A stretch of 64,000 nt of DNA from an uncultured Phycisphaerales bacterium (GCA_903871935.1 CAIQIQ010000009.1:1-64000); one strand, 5' to 3'. Shown: positions 53,514-62,941, numbered from the stretch's first letter. Numbers and translations are program-made. Notes: generated by a model from the letters alone, not told the origin.

Positions 53514-54170
53514 TTACTTCACGATTCCCACCAGCACCGCCACCGGGATGGCGATGTAGCCTGCCGCAATCACGATCGCCACTACCGGCGCCACCGTTCG
53601 CCGCAGCCACCGGTACCTCGGGTTGCTGATCCCCACCGTCTGCAGCATGCTCCAGATCCCGTGATAGAGGTGCGTCCCCAGGATCAGCATCGCCACGATA
53701 TAGACGATCGATATGACCGGCACCTGAAATGCCGACACGACGTTCGTATAGACGTCCGTCTCGCTGTACCCCGGCCCGGTTGTCAGCCACGTGAACATCA
53801 TCAGGTGATACGCCACATACAGGAAAACCAGCGGCCCGGTTACGATCATCGTCCGCGCGGCGTAGTCGGTCTCAATATCTTTCCTGTACGCATAGCCGAC
53901 CGGTCGCGCCCGCCAGTTAGCCAGCGTTACCTTCACCGCGGTCGCGATATGCAATGTCACCGCCACCAGCAGCATGGCCCGCGCTCCCCACAGCAGTTCG
54001 CCAGTGCTTTTCAGAAACGCCGCATAGACGTTCAGTCGCTCGGGACCCTCGAAGATCTGCAGGTTGCCCAGCATGTGCCCGACGAGGAACAGGAACAACA
54101 CCGCTCCGGTTGCGGCCAGAACGACTTTGCTCCCGACGTTTGTCCGCAGAAACGAAATCAAACGAGTCAT
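53514..54170 (-). CDS. sdhC: Succinate dehydrogenase cytochrome b subunit (SdhC, b558 type)
   Basis: 218 residues and five helices, a single cytochrome b subunit carrying two haems as in Bacteroidota and Bacillus-type enzymes. Conserved His residues: [32 protein letters not shown] and [20 protein letters not shown] lies nine bases before the ATG. First gene of sdhCAB. It anchors SdhAB and reduces quinone. Confidence 0.92.
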   Translation of the reverse strand: MTRLISFLRTNVGSKVVLAATGAVLFLFLVGHMLGNLQIFEGPERLNVYAAFLKSTGELLWGARAMLLVAVTLHIATAVKVTLANWRARPVGYAYRKDIETDYAARTMIVTGPLVFLYVAYHLMMFTWLTTGPGYSETDVYTNVVSAFQVPVISIVYIVAMLILGTHLYHGIWSMLQTVGISNPRYRWLRRTVAPVVAIVIAAGYIAIPVAVLVGIVK

Positions 54171-54479
54171 CTGCTACTCCAATACCCGCGGGGAAACTCA
54201 ATGGTCGCCGTCGCTAGCGTCGAGGATGACGCAAAACCTGAAGCGCGGGATTGTACGAGCCGCCCCATGCCAAGCAAGCGCTAACTTCGCTGCAATCGCC
54301 GCACACGGAAATCCTCCAAGCCGGTTCAAAAAGGTGAATGGGGCTGGATCACACACCTGTTGCGATGCCGTCTCTGCTCCTCGTTCCCATCACCGCTTGT
54401 TTTCACATGGCCATCCGCACTCAGCGCTTGGTAGACTACACAGCGGCACCACAATACACGTGCACGGAAGGGAGTAACC
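54171..54479. other. Divergent intergenic region upstream of sdhCAB
   Basis: About 310 bases between the sdhC start and the plus-strand gene at 54480. It should hold the promoters of both. No perfect -35/-10 pair was picked out by eye. Confidence 0.4.
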
Positions 54480-55142
54480 ATGAATACCATGCGTTGGCTC
54501 ACCCTCGGGACTATGTTGTCAACGTGCAGTGCAGAACCGGCCGCCGGCCAGTTGCCGCGGCAGCGCCTCTCGTCGCCTGCGACCAATCCTTCACCGGGCA
54601 ACCAGAACCTGCCCCGCCCCGATGCGCCCATCCCCACCGCGAATATCGTCGTCGATGGCCAGATCGAGGATTGGGCCGCTATCCCTGTGCGCCTGCGCCC
54701 TAAGCCCGGTGTCACCTCCAGCTACAAGCCTACGGCCGTTCGCGTCGCGGCCAATGAACAGTTCGTCTATTTCCTGATAGAACTGGGGCTGGGTGTGCGC
54801 GAACGTTTTGACCAGCAGCTTCCCAGCGGCCGCGTAAGCTCCGGCGCCCTCGGCCACCTCAGGCTCACCGTCGATGGCACGCAGTACAGTGTGTGGCTGC
54901 CCACTGGCTTTAGCATGGAGACACCCAAGGGGCGCCCGACCTTGCTGACGCTCCAGATGAGCTACGAGCTCGGCCGCCAGAACTCGCAGGGCAAAAAGCT
55001 CGAGCGGTTGCTCACTAAGGAATATCCCATCGACCAGGACTTCATCGCCATCGAAGGCAAGTACGTCGAGATCAAGATCCCGCTCGAAACGCTTGCCGCC
55101 AAACCGACCTCATCCTGGACCATCGCTTTTGATCCCATGTAG
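54480..55142 (+). CDS. Secreted protein with CBM9/DOMON-like domain
   Basis: 220 residues. AAGGGAG precedes the ATG. The N-terminus is a possible signal peptide (TMRWLTLGTMLSTCSA) followed by a Pro/Asn/Ser-rich linker. The rest looks like a beta-sandwich: IVVDGQIEDWAAIPVRLRPKPG, VAANEQFVYFLIELGLGVRERFDQQ, GHLRLTVDGTQYSVW, KYVEIKIPLETL. IxVDGxxxDW is the opening of CBM9-like domains that bind sugars or haem. Function unknown; probably extracytoplasmic. Confidence 0.65.
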   Translation: MNTMRWLTLGTMLSTCSAEPAAGQLPRQRLSSPATNPSPGNQNLPRPDAPIPTANIVVDGQIEDWAAIPVRLRPKPGVTSSYKPTAVRVAANEQFVYFLIELGLGVRERFDQQLPSGRVSSGALGHLRLTVDGTQYSVWLPTGFSMETPKGRPTLLTLQMSYELGRQNSQGKKLERLLTKEYPIDQDFIAIEGKYVEIKIPLETLAAKPTSSWTIAFDPM

Positions 55143-55264
55143 CTGGCAACGTGATCGCACGCCCGCGTAACAGCCGAGCTCTGCCGTCAAGTCGGGACTG
55201 TGGTCAATCGCATTCGCCACTGCCTATCATCCCCCTGTTATCGGCAAGCCATAAGGGGAATCAC

Positions 55265-55729
55265 ATGACTACCGCGACTACCGAATGCCTTCATGTGCGG
55301 GCTAACCATGGCCCGCTGCTCAACGTGATCGGCGACCATCAGCGCATCATCCTCACCGGCGAACAGACCGGCGGCACGATGACGCTGCTTGCCAACTGCA
55401 ACTCGCCCGGCACCGGCATCCCGCTGCACTTCCACGGTTCTGAGGATGAGGCCTTCTACATCCTTGAAGGTGAGGTCGAATTCACCGTCGCCGACCAGAC
55501 GATCATCGCGCGCAAGGGCGATACGATCTTCGGCGCACGGAAGATCCCCCACGCCTGGAAGGTGATCGGCGATCGTGATGCCCGCATGCTCGTATTCGTG
55601 ACGCCCGGCGGCTGTGACCGCATGTTCCAGGAGTTGGCCGACCTATGCCGCGGCGGGCAGCGCCCAGCGCCCGAGACGATCATGGAGATCTGCGGCCGCT
55701 ACGACGTCCACTTTCAACCGCCCGTTTAG
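55265..55729 (+). CDS. Small cupin-domain protein
   Basis: 154 residues. Cupin motif 1: GIPLHFHGSEDEAFYILEGEVEF with metal-ligand His-His-Glu; motif 2: GARKIPHAWKVIGD. ATG at 55265 follows an AAGGGGA site. Such single-domain cupins bind a metal and act as dioxygenases, isomerases or sensors. A second cupin of the same type lies 150 bases downstream, so the pair probably arose by duplication. Substrate unknown. Confidence 0.82.
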   Translation: MTTATTECLHVRANHGPLLNVIGDHQRIILTGEQTGGTMTLLANCNSPGTGIPLHFHGSEDEAFYILEGEVEFTVADQTIIARKGDTIFGARKIPHAWKVIGDRDARMLVFVTPGGCDRMFQELADLCRGGQRPAPETIMEICGRYDVHFQPPV

Positions 55730-55878
55730 GCTCCGTCCGACAATAGATCTGCATCTACAAAGAAAGACTCGGACGGCTTTCGCGGCAACCTGGGCGGATG
55801 TGGAGCCCCGCCCTGCCAGGCGCGGCCTGGTGAGGCCAGCAAATCCGTTCGACCGTTGACGAGGAAAGGAGTGAATCA

Positions 55879-56427
55879 ATGAGCGTTGTGTCAACTTCCG
55901 TCTCCCCTTCTATCGCAGGGGGCCGGGCGCAGCGATCGCCGCAGCCTGGGTGGCCGGCGCGCGGCATCCATGTCCCGTTCGGCAAAGACCGCCACAATGA
56001 GAACGAACTGATGATCTGGGGCATCATCCCCCTCTCCATCAAAGTATCGACCGCCGACACCGGCGGTGCGCTATTCCTGTTCCAGCACAAAGACATGGGC
56101 AAGGGTGGTCCACCCCGGCATGTGCATCACGAACAGGAAGAATGGTTCTATGCGATCGAGGGCGAATATCGGATCGAAGTCGGCGATGAGCGATTCCTGC
56201 TCAGACCTGGCGATTCGGTCCTTGCACCCCGAAAGGTGCCGCATGTCTGGGCCCACATCAGCAACCATCCGGGCACGCTGTTGACCGCCCTGACCCCTGC
56301 CGGAACCTTCGAGACCTTTATCCGCGACGCCGCGAGGCTTGCGACACTGCCGCCTCCTGAAGAGGTCGCCAGGGCATTCGCGGCCCACGGGATGACCGTC
56401 GTCGGACCTCCGCTCCCGATCGAGTGA
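55879..56427 (+). CDS. Second small cupin-domain protein
   Basis: 182 residues. Cupin motif 1: GGPPRHVHHEQEEWFYAIEGEYRI (metal ligands His, His, Glu), motif 2: APRKVPHVWAHI. AAAGGAG precedes the ATG. The shared order of motifs and the tail (TPAGTFETFI versus TPGGCDRMFQ) show that it is a paralogue of the 55265-55729 protein. No enzymatic role can be assigned. Confidence 0.82.
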   Translation: MSVVSTSVSPSIAGGRAQRSPQPGWPARGIHVPFGKDRHNENELMIWGIIPLSIKVSTADTGGALFLFQHKDMGKGGPPRHVHHEQEEWFYAIEGEYRIEVGDERFLLRPGDSVLAPRKVPHVWAHISNHPGTLLTALTPAGTFETFIRDAARLATLPPPEEVARAFAAHGMTVVGPPLPIE

Positions 56428-56513
56428 CAGAGCGACGGGGCCGCATTTCTTGAAGCAGGATCTGCGTCCCCGTCAGCCTTTCGACGTCATTGGCCTCGGT
56501 CTCCGGGAGCCCG

Positions 56514-58433
56514 TTACGTTGCAGGCATCTCCTGCTTGCTCACATCACCCGGCTTCTTCAACTGGGCTTGCGCCTCCTCCGCCGTGATGATCCTGCCATC
56601 CTCGGCATACGACAGTGCCTGGTATCCCTTAATTGAGACGCCGGGGAAGATCTCTTCCACCCGGTGGCGGTGACGCTGCATGATCTCCATCTTCTTCTCC
56701 AGCAGCTCCGGTATGTTCTGCGGGAGCGCATACGTGCTCTCTTTGCCAGTCACAATCAGCGGCGCAATCGGCTTCTTCAGCAGTTCAATAATGTGCCGGC
56801 AATTCTCGATCTCCCAGTCAATCATCTCGTACAGCCGCTGTTTTTCGCGGGGCTGTGCCCATTTGTCCTGTTCGGGGTGACCGGTAAACCGATCTATCAC
56901 CCATTGCACACCCACCGCATGCAGCTCGCAGCGCAGCAGGCTTGCCAGCATATCAATCCTGTCCCGCTGGTCTTTGAGATACGCCCAGGCAGTGGATTTC
57001 TTCTTCGCCGTCTTCAGTTCCTTCTCCAGACTCGCGATCGCCCGTTTGAACTGGTCCTGCTGCTGTTCGAGCGGGTCGTAGCGCGAAGCGTATTGGTCCA
57101 CAGTCAACGCCGGCTTGTTCTCATCAACCAGCAGCGTCCTAAAGCTCAATTCCAGATCCCGGTCCTTCATCGAGTATTGCGACCAGTAGCCGCGCTCTTC
57201 GGCATTCAGAGCCGAAGGCACCGGCACAAACGGACGCGTCAGCCAGCGCCTTCCCATGATCGCGTAGAAGAAGCTGAACCCGTGCGTCTGCCGCAGCGCG
57301 TAGTCCACATCTTTCCACGCCGAATAAAGGCCATCAGCATGCTTCTTCCCGACCAGTTCCACCGCAACGGCATAGACGATTTCGTCGACCTCCCGCAGAT
57401 TCGCCGGGCATTTCTTAAAGCATCGCTCCGCCAATAGCTGCAGCGGCGATTTGCTGCCCGGGATCGGTCCTTCCTGCAGATATCCGCTGGCGAGATACTT
57501 CACGCCCTGGGCCTTCATGTCCATGAGCTTCTCGGCCGCCTGAAAGAGAAAAGGCGGAGCAATGAATGGTTGCCACAGGTACCCGCCGGTCACATCAACC
57601 TGGGAGAGAAACTCTATCTTCGTTCCCTTGCATTGCTCGCGTCCCCTTTCCATCAGCCGGGTTGGAGGCTTGAGCGCCGCCGTCAGCGATACCAGTTCCC
57701 GCGGCGTAAAGTGACCGGGGCTAAAGTCAATCTGCAACTCCCTGCCCCCCGCTTTGCTCCCGTCTCGAATCGCCTGGAACCATTGCTGCACTCTCTCGCC
57801 CATGTCTCTGCCTCTTGTCGCCTCAGGACCATTCGGGCCGGGGTACAGCCCTTCACACCAGTTGATCCCGCCACCCGAGTCGTTCGTCCATACGGTGAGC
57901 CGACCGATCGCCGGCGCGATCTCCACCAGCTTCTTCCCAAGCTGATAGTAGTGTTCCAACACCGCCTTGTTGTCGATGTTCAGCGCATAGTGGGCGGAGC
58001 GCGAGACCGCCGGCTGGTCGCATCGGCATCCTTTGAGCTCCGGCTTATCCTCATACCATGGCGTGGGCATCCACACCGGCTCAAGCACTCTTATCGAAGC
58101 GCTCATCTCATATTTCAGCAGGATGTCGCTCTTCCACTTGAGCATTTCCTGATTGGCTCGATACGTCTCGGGTTTGAAATACCCGTGGATCAGATCGGTC
58201 TCCACCACTTTGTGGAGCGAACCGGCCATCACTGTGAAAGACTCCCACGAATCCTCCAGGCTCGTCCTCTGCTCCCATGTCGGCCCAGTGATCGGCTCAA
58301 TGCTCACCATCCTGTAACCGCTCTTCTTCGCGGCCTTCACTCTCGCCTCAAACGCCCCAGGCTCCGCCGCATCGCACCCCACAGATACCGGAACAAAATC
58401 GGGTTGCTTCACCGAACGCTTTCTCGCTTGCAT
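56514..58433 (-). CDS. Large soluble protein of unknown function, possible glycosidase-like barrel
   Basis: 639 residues, no signal peptide. The first 350 residues could be a TIM barrel (GYRMVSIEPITGPTW, MSASIRVLEPVWMPTPWYEDKPE, IGRLTVWTNDSGGGINWCEGLYPGPNGPEATRGRDM, LQIDFSPGHFTPRELVSL, KIEFLSQVDVTGGYLW). NDSGGG and FLSQ have the look of a ligand-facing loop. The last 290 residues are helical and partly coiled coil (DQFKRAIASLEKELKTAKKKSTAWAYLKDQRDRI...). I do not recognise the family. A GH20- or GH67-like barrel is possible, but no acid pair was confirmed. Confidence 0.55.
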   Translation of the reverse strand: MQARKRSVKQPDFVPVSVGCDAAEPGAFEARVKAAKKSGYRMVSIEPITGPTWEQRTSLEDSWESFTVMAGSLHKVVETDLIHGYFKPETYRANQEMLKWKSDILLKYEMSASIRVLEPVWMPTPWYEDKPELKGCRCDQPAVSRSAHYALNIDNKAVLEHYYQLGKKLVEIAPAIGRLTVWTNDSGGGINWCEGLYPGPNGPEATRGRDMGERVQQWFQAIRDGSKAGGRELQIDFSPGHFTPRELVSLTAALKPPTRLMERGREQCKGTKIEFLSQVDVTGGYLWQPFIAPPFLFQAAEKLMDMKAQGVKYLASGYLQEGPIPGSKSPLQLLAERCFKKCPANLREVDEIVYAVAVELVGKKHADGLYSAWKDVDYALRQTHGFSFFYAIMGRRWLTRPFVPVPSALNAEERGYWSQYSMKDRDLELSFRTLLVDENKPALTVDQYASRYDPLEQQQDQFKRAIASLEKELKTAKKKSTAWAYLKDQRDRIDMLASLLRCELHAVGVQWVIDRFTGHPEQDKWAQPREKQRLYEMIDWEIENCRHIIELLKKPIAPLIVTGKESTYALPQNIPELLEKKMEIMQRHRHRVEEIFPGVSIKGYQALSYAEDGRIITAEEAQAQLKKPGDVSKQEMPAT

Positions 58434-58576
58434 GGATGCTCCTTGCTGAATAGCCGTGGGACACGAACGACCATCATACGAGCCGCCCGGCCCTTGCTAC
58501 AAACATCCGCCGCATTTGGAATATGCGAATCCCCGCACTTCTCATAACATGTCTATATCACGTTCGAAGGGAAGAT

Positions 58577-59218
58577 ATGAAAAAGATACTGATCGTCCTC
58601 GCCGTACTGGTCGGGATTGTGGTGCTCTTTGGCATCTGGCTTGCCGGCGGCTACAACCGTCTCGTCGGGCTCTCGCAGACCGTCGACAAGCAGTGGGCCC
58701 AGGTGCAGACCGTCTACCAGCGCCGGGCAGACCTGATCCCCAATCTGGTCAATACCGTCTCCGGATCGGCCAACTTCGAGAAGAGCACCCTCACCGAAGT
58801 CACCAACGCCCGCGCCTCGGTCGGCCAGCTCAAGATCGACCCTACCGCCGCCCCCACCGATCCACAGCAGCTTCAGCAGTTCCAGGCAGCCCAGAATCAA
58901 CTCAGCGGCGCACTCTCGCGGCTGCTCGTCGTGGTCGAACGCTACCCCGAACTCAAGAGCAGCCAGAACTTTATGAACCTGCAGGCACAGCTCGAGGGCA
59001 CCGAGAACCGCATTGCCGTCGAACGGCGCAACTTCAACGAGGCGGTCCAGGCCTATAACACCACGACTAAGCGTTTCCCGACTGTCCTTTATGCCGGCAT
59101 GTTCGGCTTCTCCCCCAAACCCTACTTCCAATCCGAAGCCGGCGCGGAAAAAGCTCCGACCGTGCAGTTTGATTTCGGCAACAACCCCAACGCCCCCAAA
59201 CCACCAGTGGAGAAGTAG
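58577..59218 (+). CDS. lemA: LemA family membrane protein
   Basis: 213 residues. N-terminal helix (ILIVLAVLVGIVVLFGIWLAGG) anchors it, followed by the LemA pattern GYNRLVGLSQTVDKQWAQVQTVYQRRADLIPNLVNTV, LLVVVERYPELKSSQNFMNLQAQLEGTENRIAVERRNFNEAVQAYNTTTKRFP. LemA proteins are helical bundles outside the membrane with unclear function. The downstream pair of TPM-domain genes is a known partner arrangement. AAGGGAAG precedes the ATG at 58577; an earlier in-frame ATG lacks a site. Confidence 0.92.
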   Translation: MKKILIVLAVLVGIVVLFGIWLAGGYNRLVGLSQTVDKQWAQVQTVYQRRADLIPNLVNTVSGSANFEKSTLTEVTNARASVGQLKIDPTAAPTDPQQLQQFQAAQNQLSGALSRLLVVVERYPELKSSQNFMNLQAQLEGTENRIAVERRNFNEAVQAYNTTTKRFPTVLYAGMFGFSPKPYFQSEAGAEKAPTVQFDFGNNPNAPKPPVEK

Positions 59219-59224
59219 CTGCTG

Positions 59225-60034
59225 ATGACCATCCTCCGATCCATCCTGATTACCGCGGCCATCCTGCTTCTTGGCATTCGCGCCTTCGCCGCCGAGGTGA
59301 TCCCGCCTGCCCCCAACGGCTATTTCAACGACAACGCCGGAGCCGTCTCCGCAACCACTGCCCGCGACCTAAACGCCAAACTGCAGCAGTTCGAGCGCGA
59401 CACGTCCAACCAGGTTCTGGTGGTGATCTATCCGAAGATGCAGAGCGACTCCTCGATCGAAGATTACACCCAGCGTGTCGCCCAGAAGTGGAGGGGCGGC
59501 CAGCCCAAACTCAACAACGGCGCTGTCCTCTTCGTTTTCGTGCAGGACCGCGCGATGTTCCTGCAGGTAGGCTACGGCCTTGAAGGCGCCCTGCCCGATG
59601 CCACCTCCAAGAACATCATCGACACCCAGATCATCCCACAGATCCGTGCCAATGACTGGGATGGCGCCATGCGCTCAGGCGTCGACTCGGTCATCGCCGC
59701 CACGCGTGGTGAATACAAAGGCACCGGCCGCACTGTCGGCGACGGCGATCTCAAGACTCCAAACAGCTCCCCCACCGCCGGCATCTGCGCCTTCGTCGGC
59801 ATCATGATCATCGTGATCATCTTCAGCTCGCTGAACCGCTCTCGCGGCTACGGATACGGCGGTATGGGTCCGGTGATCGTCGGCGGTCTCCTCGCATCTC
59901 GCGGCCGGAGCAGCGGTTGGGGCGGTGGCGGGTCTTTCGGTGGGGGCGGAGGCGGCGGAGGGTTCGGCGGTGGTGGCGGTTTCAGCGGCGGCGGCGGCAG
60001 CTTTGGCGGCGGCGGCGCAGGAGGCAAGTGGTAA
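59225..60034 (+). CDS. TPM-domain (YgcG-type) membrane protein with Gly-rich tail
   Basis: 269 residues. Signal peptide (RSILITAAILLLGIRAFA), TPM domain (about 30-165: GYFNDNAGAVSATTARDLNAKLQQFERDTSNQVLVVIYP, NNGAVLFVFVQDRAMFLQVGYGLEGALPDATSKNII), one helix (ICAFVGIMIIVIIFSSL) and a Gly-rich low-complexity tail ending in Lys-Trp. It starts six bases after the lemA stop. TPM domains are found in photosystem repair and membrane-linked proteins. Likely exposed outside the membrane. Confidence 0.9.
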   Translation: MTILRSILITAAILLLGIRAFAAEVIPPAPNGYFNDNAGAVSATTARDLNAKLQQFERDTSNQVLVVIYPKMQSDSSIEDYTQRVAQKWRGGQPKLNNGAVLFVFVQDRAMFLQVGYGLEGALPDATSKNIIDTQIIPQIRANDWDGAMRSGVDSVIAATRGEYKGTGRTVGDGDLKTPNSSPTAGICAFVGIMIIVIIFSSLNRSRGYGYGGMGPVIVGGLLASRGRSSGWGGGGSFGGGGGGGGFGGGGGFSGGGGSFGGGGAGGKW

Positions 60035-60036
60035 CC

Positions 60037-60471
60037 ATGCACCCAAAGGACTTCTACAAACAACTGGAGCACCCTCGGATCACCGAAGCAATCCGCGCCG
60101 CCGAACTCAAGACCAGCGGCGAGATCCGCGTCTTCATCGCCAAGCGTCCCACCGACGACCCCGTCCGCGCTGCCCAGGCCGAGTTCCTCAAGCTGAAAAT
60201 GGACGCCACCAAAGAGCACAACGCCGTGCTGATCTACGTAGCTCCCAAGAGCCACACCTTCGCGATCATCGGCGACAAAGGCGTCCACGAGAAGTGCGGC
60301 CAGAGCTTCTGGGGCCAGGTCGCCCGGGCCATGCAATCGCACTTCGCCGCCGGCCGCCATACTGATGCCATCGTCCACGGCATCCACGAAGCCGGCACCC
60401 TCCTCGGCCAGCACTTCCCCCGCCAGCCCGACGACAAGAACGAACTGCCCGATGAAGTGGTAGAGAGCTGA
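60037..60471 (+). CDS. Second TPM-domain protein, cytoplasmic form
   Basis: 144 residues, no signal peptide. The TPM motif is EAIRAAELKTSGEIRVFIAKRPTDDPVRAAQAEFLKLKMDATKEHNAVLIYVAPKSHTFAIIGDKGVHEKCGQSFW. It follows the YgcG-type gene by two bases and the lemA gene by about 800, completing a LemA-TPM-TPM operon. The two TPM proteins differ in location, suggesting they act on opposite sides of the membrane. Confidence 0.88.
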   Translation: MHPKDFYKQLEHPRITEAIRAAELKTSGEIRVFIAKRPTDDPVRAAQAEFLKLKMDATKEHNAVLIYVAPKSHTFAIIGDKGVHEKCGQSFWGQVARAMQSHFAAGRHTDAIVHGIHEAGTLLGQHFPRQPDDKNELPDEVVES

Positions 60472-60481
60472 TCCCACCTGT

Positions 60482-61648
60482 TTAGCCCATCGCCCGCTCG
60501 ATCAGCTCTGCCAAGACCTTGCGCGCATCCAAATGCTCTTCGGCCAGCCGCCGGGCCGCAGCACAATGACCTGCATAGTCTCGGCCAATGGCGTTCAACG
60601 CGTCGGCTGCTTCATCCAACGTTCGGAATGCAAACAGCCCCCGCCCCGTCGGCAGCCAGCGCTCAAACCCGCTCGCCTGGGTAACCACCGGCCGGCCGGA
60701 TGCCAGATACACGCTGCTGCGGTCGGAGAACCATCCCGAGGGAAGCTCGCAGTAGATCTCTTTCGCAACCGTGAACTCCCCCGCCGAACCTGCGATGAAA
60801 TCCTGCATCGCCTGGCAACTGATCGACGCCTTCTCCGGATCGACGATCTTCCACCCCTGCGCGGTGAAATCCGCGGCCACCGGCCCGGGCATGCCGGCCA
60901 TGCCAAGGGTCATCTCCCACTGCACCTTCCGTGGCAGCGCCTTGAGCTTCATCCACTCGACACCCTTGCTGGACTGATACTTCCGCCCGGCAAATTCCAC
61001 GTGACGGTCGGAAGAGTGTTCCCACTTGCCGATGGTGGTGAACGCTCGCGAATCGCTCGGCCGGACCAGCCAGTGACGCAGGGCAACCGGCTGGTTGGTG
61101 CCGAACCATTTGATCCCATGTGCAGGCAGTGGACAACCTGGTGTGCCGATCAACCGGCCGAAGGTGGCCTGCAGGTCAAACTGGCGATAATAGTCCAGGA
61201 AGTTCTTATCCTGCATCATCCGCAGTTGTGTGAACACCGGATCGGTATCAATGACAACCATGCGCCTGGCGCGCGGCCAATCTTGGCGCAGCGGCGTAAT
61301 CCCCGATACGCAGATCATCAGATCCGCCGCCTTCACCGTCTGCTCAAACTTCTCACGCGACATACCGTAAAAGCGGTCCTCAAACTGGGAGTAATAGCAG
61401 TACCGATTCGGCATGCCGTAGCGGGCGAAAGTTGCTTCGAGATACTGCCGGCCATAGCGGCTGTCGACGCCGGAAGTCCAGTTGGATGGGTTGTACGGAT
61501 AGATATAGTCGGCCGAGTCTTCGAAGAACGTGACCTCATGCCCCAGCTCATGCAGGCCCAGAAGATAGTTCAGATGATGCCAAGTCATCCCACCCAACGG
61601 ATACCCGATGATGTAGCCACCAACGATGATCTTGAGGGGAGCGGCCAT
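60482..61648 (-). CDS. Glycosyltransferase-like protein (GT-B type)
   Basis: 388 residues. N-terminus has the GT-B look: KIIVGGYIIGYPLGGMTWHHLNYLLGLHELGHEVTFFEDS, and a C-terminal ligand-binding half with FIAGSAGEFTVAKEIYCELPSGWFSDRSSVYLASGRPVVTQASGF, where the Glu-x7-Glu region typical of GT4-like enzymes is only partly visible. Middle part: MVVIDTDPVFTQLRM. Acceptor and donor unknown. It is convergent with the LemA-TPM operon and has an ATGCAAAATG-type repeat upstream. Confidence 0.68.
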   Translation of the reverse strand: MAAPLKIIVGGYIIGYPLGGMTWHHLNYLLGLHELGHEVTFFEDSADYIYPYNPSNWTSGVDSRYGRQYLEATFARYGMPNRYCYYSQFEDRFYGMSREKFEQTVKAADLMICVSGITPLRQDWPRARRMVVIDTDPVFTQLRMMQDKNFLDYYRQFDLQATFGRLIGTPGCPLPAHGIKWFGTNQPVALRHWLVRPSDSRAFTTIGKWEHSSDRHVEFAGRKYQSSKGVEWMKLKALPRKVQWEMTLGMAGMPGPVAADFTAQGWKIVDPEKASISCQAMQDFIAGSAGEFTVAKEIYCELPSGWFSDRSSVYLASGRPVVTQASGFERWLPTGRGLFAFRTLDEAADALNAIGRDYAGHCAAARRLAEEHLDARKVLAELIERAMG

Positions 61649-61700
61649 GGCGGGGGCGAATTCTACGTCAGCGTCTCGCTCAGTTCACACGCCCCGGACC

Positions 61701-61792
61701 CAATGACCAATGCAAAACAACAAATGCAGGATGAAGACCGCCGAGCGCCTCTTCTCATTTTGCATTTGCCATTTGCCATTTTGCATTTCCCC
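61701..61792. repeat. ATGCAAAATG-type inverted-repeat element, copy 2
   Basis: Inverted A-rich and T-rich arms (CCAATGCAAAAC, AAATGCAGGATG; CATTTTGCATTTGCCATT, CATTTTGCATTTCCCC), in the gap between the glycosyltransferase start and the ybbR stop. Right arm nearly identical to that of the 46974-47066 element. Confidence 0.65.
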
Positions 61793-61796
61793 ACAA

Positions 61797-62933
61797 TCAT
61801 TCCGCCTTCGTGCGCTCCACCAGCTCAAACGTGATCGTACGGCTCTTGTCTTCATCGCTCACGGTCACGTGCTCGGGGAGGATGTATTGCGAGGGTGAAC
61901 GCGGCAGGCGCTCGCGGGCATCGTTCTGAGTGATCTCCAGCAGGGCCTTGGGCTTGAAGTCCTCGCTGATAATCCGGTTGATCTCCTCCTGCGGCCCCAC
62001 CACCGTCACGCGCGACAGGAACGGACCGTTGGGGAAGTTCACGCGATACTTGTCAAACAGCGCCGGTGGACCGAACGTGAACACGGGAACCGAGTTGATG
62101 ACATACGTTACGGCCGACGACTTGAGTTTCACCAGCGCCTTCACCGTTGTCGGAGTGATCTTGACCAGTTCATTGGTTGTCTTGAGCCGTAGTGGCACAG
62201 CCGGGATCTCACCGCCGACCTTGGGCAGCATCTGCGGTGTGATTTCCGCCACGACCTCAACCGGGACGTCCGTGCTCATTAGCGCGCGTTTAGGACCACT
62301 TAACATCACCGTTGGCGGATCGAGCACCGCCTGGCCGTCCAGTCGCGAAGCAATCTCCTGGGGGATCCCCGGTCGGAATTCCATCGCCGGAACCAGTTCA
62401 TCGACCTGCAGGCTCAACATGGCTGGCGTGCACGAGGTCACAGTAATGCCCCGCTGGGAAAAGATCGGATTGGCGTTGACGGCCTCCATGGCCGGCAATG
62501 TCACCTGCGGCCCTAATTCCAACTGGGCCGGCGCCACAATCTGCAGCCCCTGCTTCCTCGCCAACTCATCACGGGCCTGTTGAATGCGAACACGTGTCCC
62601 GGCGACCTTGATCTCCAGCACACGATCGGCCGAGGAAGCAAACGTAACGATGCGGTCGGCCCGATCGGGATGTATGATCACAGGCACAGAAATCACCTGT
62701 TTATCGTCGATCGTTTCACGCTCGGCATACAGCCACACCAGCATGGTAAGTGGAACCACCAACATCAGGTTCCGGATGACCTCGTAGACCCGGCGGCCGA
62801 CCGGCGTGCGTTGCACTGCGGTCATCTTTCGCGACGCTCGTTGCGACGCCGTGGCGATGATCTCCACGCCCGGAATTGACTGCGCCGCGGAACGGGATTT
62901 GGGGGACGAACTGTCGTTCTGATCTGACGCCAT
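61797..62933 (-). CDS. YbbR-domain protein (CdaR-like regulator of diadenylate cyclase)
   Basis: 378 residues. A single helix (NLMLVVPLTMLVWLYAE, about residues 55-71) leaves most of the protein outside the membrane. YbbR repeats follow: VISVPVIIHPD, RADRIVTFASSADRVLEIKVAGTRVRIQQARDEL, RPGIPQEIASRLDGQAVLDPPTVMLSGPKRALM, VVGPQEEINRIISEDFKPKALLEIT. CdaR binds and modulates CdaA in Gram-positive bacteria. It lies eight bases after the CdaA gene, so they form an operon. Confidence 0.88.
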   Translation of the reverse strand: MASDQNDSSSPKSRSAAQSIPGVEIIATASQRASRKMTAVQRTPVGRRVYEVIRNLMLVVPLTMLVWLYAERETIDDKQVISVPVIIHPDRADRIVTFASSADRVLEIKVAGTRVRIQQARDELARKQGLQIVAPAQLELGPQVTLPAMEAVNANPIFSQRGITVTSCTPAMLSLQVDELVPAMEFRPGIPQEIASRLDGQAVLDPPTVMLSGPKRALMSTDVPVEVVAEITPQMLPKVGGEIPAVPLRLKTTNELVKITPTTVKALVKLKSSAVTYVINSVPVFTFGPPALFDKYRVNFPNGPFLSRVTVVGPQEEINRIISEDFKPKALLEITQNDARERLPRSPSQYILPEHVTVSDEDKSRTITFELVERTKAE

Positions 62934-62941
62934 GGTATTTG

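Noticed and set aside
60464-60509. Perfect 10-bp inverted repeat across the ends of the TPM gene and the glycosyltransferase gene
   Set aside because: The arms lie partly inside coding ends, the loop is 26 bases and no U-tract follows, so chance or a weak convergent stop is as likely as function.
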